DNA from: Microcella indica
GTDB lineage: Bacteria > Actinomycetota > Actinomycetes > Actinomycetales > Microbacteriaceae
Reading direction: 5' to 3'
Length of the DNA stretch: 64,000 nt
Assembly: GCF_013414345.1 (NCBI RefSeq)
Contig: NZ_CP058670.1
Span: forward strand, 620,001 to 684,000
Of the stretch, positions 62,673 through 64,000 are shown piece after piece (position 1 is the first letter of the stretch; each line of letters starts with the position of its first letter). The notes beneath the pieces were generated by a model. That model was not told the DNA's origin. It saw only the letters and a program-made list of their open reading frames with translations, and searched no databases. Both the position numbers and the translations under genes were made by a program.

Positions 62673-63821
62673 ATGGCTGGAACCGCCCCCTGGGCCGTCG
62701 TCTTCGGCGGCCCGAGCCCCGAGCACGAGATCTCGATCCTCACGGGCTTGCAGGCCGAGCGCGTGCTCGCCGCGGCGGGCCACGACGTCGTCGCGATCTA
62801 CTGGTCGCCGACCGGGGATTGGTTCCGCGTGCCCGCGGGCACGGAGGCGAAGGACTACCTCGAGGGCGCTCCGCGCGAGTCGACGCCGCTCGAAGCGCGC
62901 GTCTCGGGCGACCCCGGGCTGTACCGCCGCAAGACGTTCGGCGCCGAGCGCCTCGACCTCGAGGCCGCGCTGCTGTGCCTGCACGGCGGCGTCGGCGAGG
63001 GCGGCGGCGCCGCTGCGGTGTTCTCGCTCCTGGGCATTCCCGCGACGGGGTCCACGCTGTTCGCCGGCGCGGTCGGCATGGACAAGCTCGCGTTCGGCGG
63101 CCTCATGTCGGCCGCGGGCATCCCGAGCCTTCCCCGCGAAGCGGTGTCGACGCTCACCGAGCCCGCCTTCGAGGGCCCCTACATCGTCAAGCCGCGCTTC
63201 GGCGGCTCCTCGATCGGCATCGAGATCGCCGAGGATGTCGCCGCGGCCCGCGCTCTCGCGGCCAGCAGCGTGCACTTGCGCACGGGCGCCGTGGTCGAGC
63301 CCTACCGCCCCGAGCTCGTCGACCTCAACATCGCCTTCCGCACCTTCCCGAGCCTGGAGATCACGCAGCTCGAGAAGCCGCTGCGCGGGCCCGCCGGCAG
63401 TGCGCTCTACAGCTACGCCGAGAAGTACCTTGCAGGCGGCGCGGGCGCCGATGCCGGCCTCACGAGCGCTCCCCGCGAGTTCCCGGCTGAGGTGCCCGAG
63501 GCCGTGCACACACGGGCGCGCGAGCTTGCCGAGCGCGTCGCGGACGTCACGCGGCTCACCGGCATCGTGCGCGTCGACCTGCTGCTCGACGAGGCGAGCA
63601 GCGAGCTCTACGTCAACGAGGTCAACACGATCCCCGGCGCGCTCTCGCTGTACCTGTGGGCGCCGCAGCAGCCGGCGGCGACCGTCCTCGTGGATGCTCT
63701 CACCGAGGCCCGGGACCGCCGCGTAGTCTTCCCCCAGGCCGGGTTCGGCGGCGGCGCCGCGCTACGAGCCGCGGGCGGCATCGCCGGCAAGCTCGTCGGC
63801 CTCGACGGCCCCCGCGCGTAG
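62673..63821 (+). CDS. ddl: D-alanine--D-alanine ligase (ddl-like ATP-grasp)
   Basis: 382-aa ATP-grasp ligase. The N-terminal VFGGPSPEHEISILTGLQAE, ATP-site YIVKPRFGGSSIGIEIAED and metal-site NEVNTIPGALSLYLWA are typical. It forms D-Ala-D-Ala for peptidoglycan. The lid region and spacing differ slightly from E. coli Ddl, and placement behind a MurF-like gene leaves open a specialised substrate. ATG at 62673 with AAGG upstream is preferred over GTG 62667. Confidence 0.88.
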   Translation: MAGTAPWAVVFGGPSPEHEISILTGLQAERVLAAAGHDVVAIYWSPTGDWFRVPAGTEAKDYLEGAPRESTPLEARVSGDPGLYRRKTFGAERLDLEAALLCLHGGVGEGGGAAAVFSLLGIPATGSTLFAGAVGMDKLAFGGLMSAAGIPSLPREAVSTLTEPAFEGPYIVKPRFGGSSIGIEIAEDVAAARALAASSVHLRTGAVVEPYRPELVDLNIAFRTFPSLEITQLEKPLRGPAGSALYSYAEKYLAGGAGADAGLTSAPREFPAEVPEAVHTRARELAERVADVTRLTGIVRVDLLLDEASSELYVNEVNTIPGALSLYLWAPQQPAATVLVDALTEARDRRVVFPQAGFGGGAALRAAGGIAGKLVGLDGPRA

Positions 63822-63868
63822 CCGCGCGGCGCGCTCGCGCGCCCGCGCACGCGCGCACGGGCGTCGGT

Positions 63869-63989
63869 GCCAGATCTGGCGCAAAAGGGCGCTCGTCGCC
63901 CGCGATTCGGCCACTTTGTGGCGAATCTGCGGCGGCGCTCGCGGCGCGCGAGGGCGAACCCGCGCGCTATGTCGTGCCAGATCTGGCAC
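63869..63989. repeat. two more GCCAGATCTGGC repeat elements after ddl
   Basis: GCCAGATCTGGC at 63869-63880 (followed by GCAAAAGGGCGCT) and at 63976-63987 within the perfect palindrome GTGCCAGATCTGGCAC (63974-63989), followed by GAATGGGCGCT. Between them lies the hairpin GATTCGGCCAC-TTT-GTGGCGAATC. The 179 bases after ddl hold no gene. These match the pair at 22567-22640. Confidence 0.8.
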
Positions 63990-64000
63990 GAATGGGCGCT

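Overview
The window is high-GC DNA from an actinobacterium, most likely a member of Microbacteriaceae. The basis is strong G/C third-position bias, many GTG starts, -10 boxes 6-8 bases before start codons, and core proteins of actinobacterial type. No rRNA or taxonomic marker is present, so the family-level guess is an inference. Region 1 (1-24.4 kb) is housekeeping chromosome: a partial SDR dehydrogenase, a DUF4395 gene behind a CsoR-like operator, a LON-domain protein, a tandem glycine riboswitch driving gcvT-gcvH-gcvP, a CPBP protease, a split peptide/oligopeptide ABC transporter locus, typA, a FAH-family hydrolase, an MFS exporter, a CAP/cell-wall-binding protein, gltX, a cytochrome b-type membrane protein and tRNA-Gln(CUG). 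Region 2 (24437-45176) is a genomic island of about 20.7 kb integrated at the 3' end of tRNA-Gln. The last 37 bases of the tRNA recur, with one mismatch, at 45140-45176. No integrase gene is visible. The island is nested. An IS3-type element (left part 24648-25349, right part 39929-40803) is split by a 14.6 kb segment bounded by a 24-bp direct repeat. That segment holds a graveyard of IS21, IS630, IS3, IS30 and IS5 remnants, then a lower-GC catabolic cluster for the lower meta-cleavage pathway: two hydratases, acylating acetaldehyde dehydrogenase, 4-hydroxy-2-oxovalerate aldolase, oxalocrotonate decarboxylase, tautomerase, semialdehyde dehydrogenase and semialdehyde hydrolase. A SsuABC/NMT1-type importer and an IclR regulator are embedded in it. 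No ring-cleavage dioxygenase is in the window. Right of the IS the island carries two nucleotidyltransferase cassettes. One is a truncated phosphoribosyltransferase, an HTH-nucleotidyltransferase, an unknown 281-aa protein and a 57-aa protein. The other is an AbiEi/AbiEii-like pair whose AbiEi-like member has a complete-looking PD-(D/E)xK nuclease signature. Region 3 (45.2-64 kb) returns to core chromosome: a MerR regulator and membrane protein, an FAD oxidoreductase followed by an SRPBCC gene wrecked by an internal deletion, an MBL hydrolase, CsoR and a copper P-type ATPase behind a second CsoR-like operator, a diacylglycerol kinase-like protein, tRNA-Glu, a lipoprotein, TerC behind a probable yybP-ykoY manganese riboswitch, leuCD behind a short Leu-rich leader peptide, then murA, plsC, gpsA, an alpha/beta hydrolase, a membrane-anchored MurF-like ligase and ddl. 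Palindromic GCCAGATCTGGC elements lie at gene ends at 22.6 kb and 63.9 kb.
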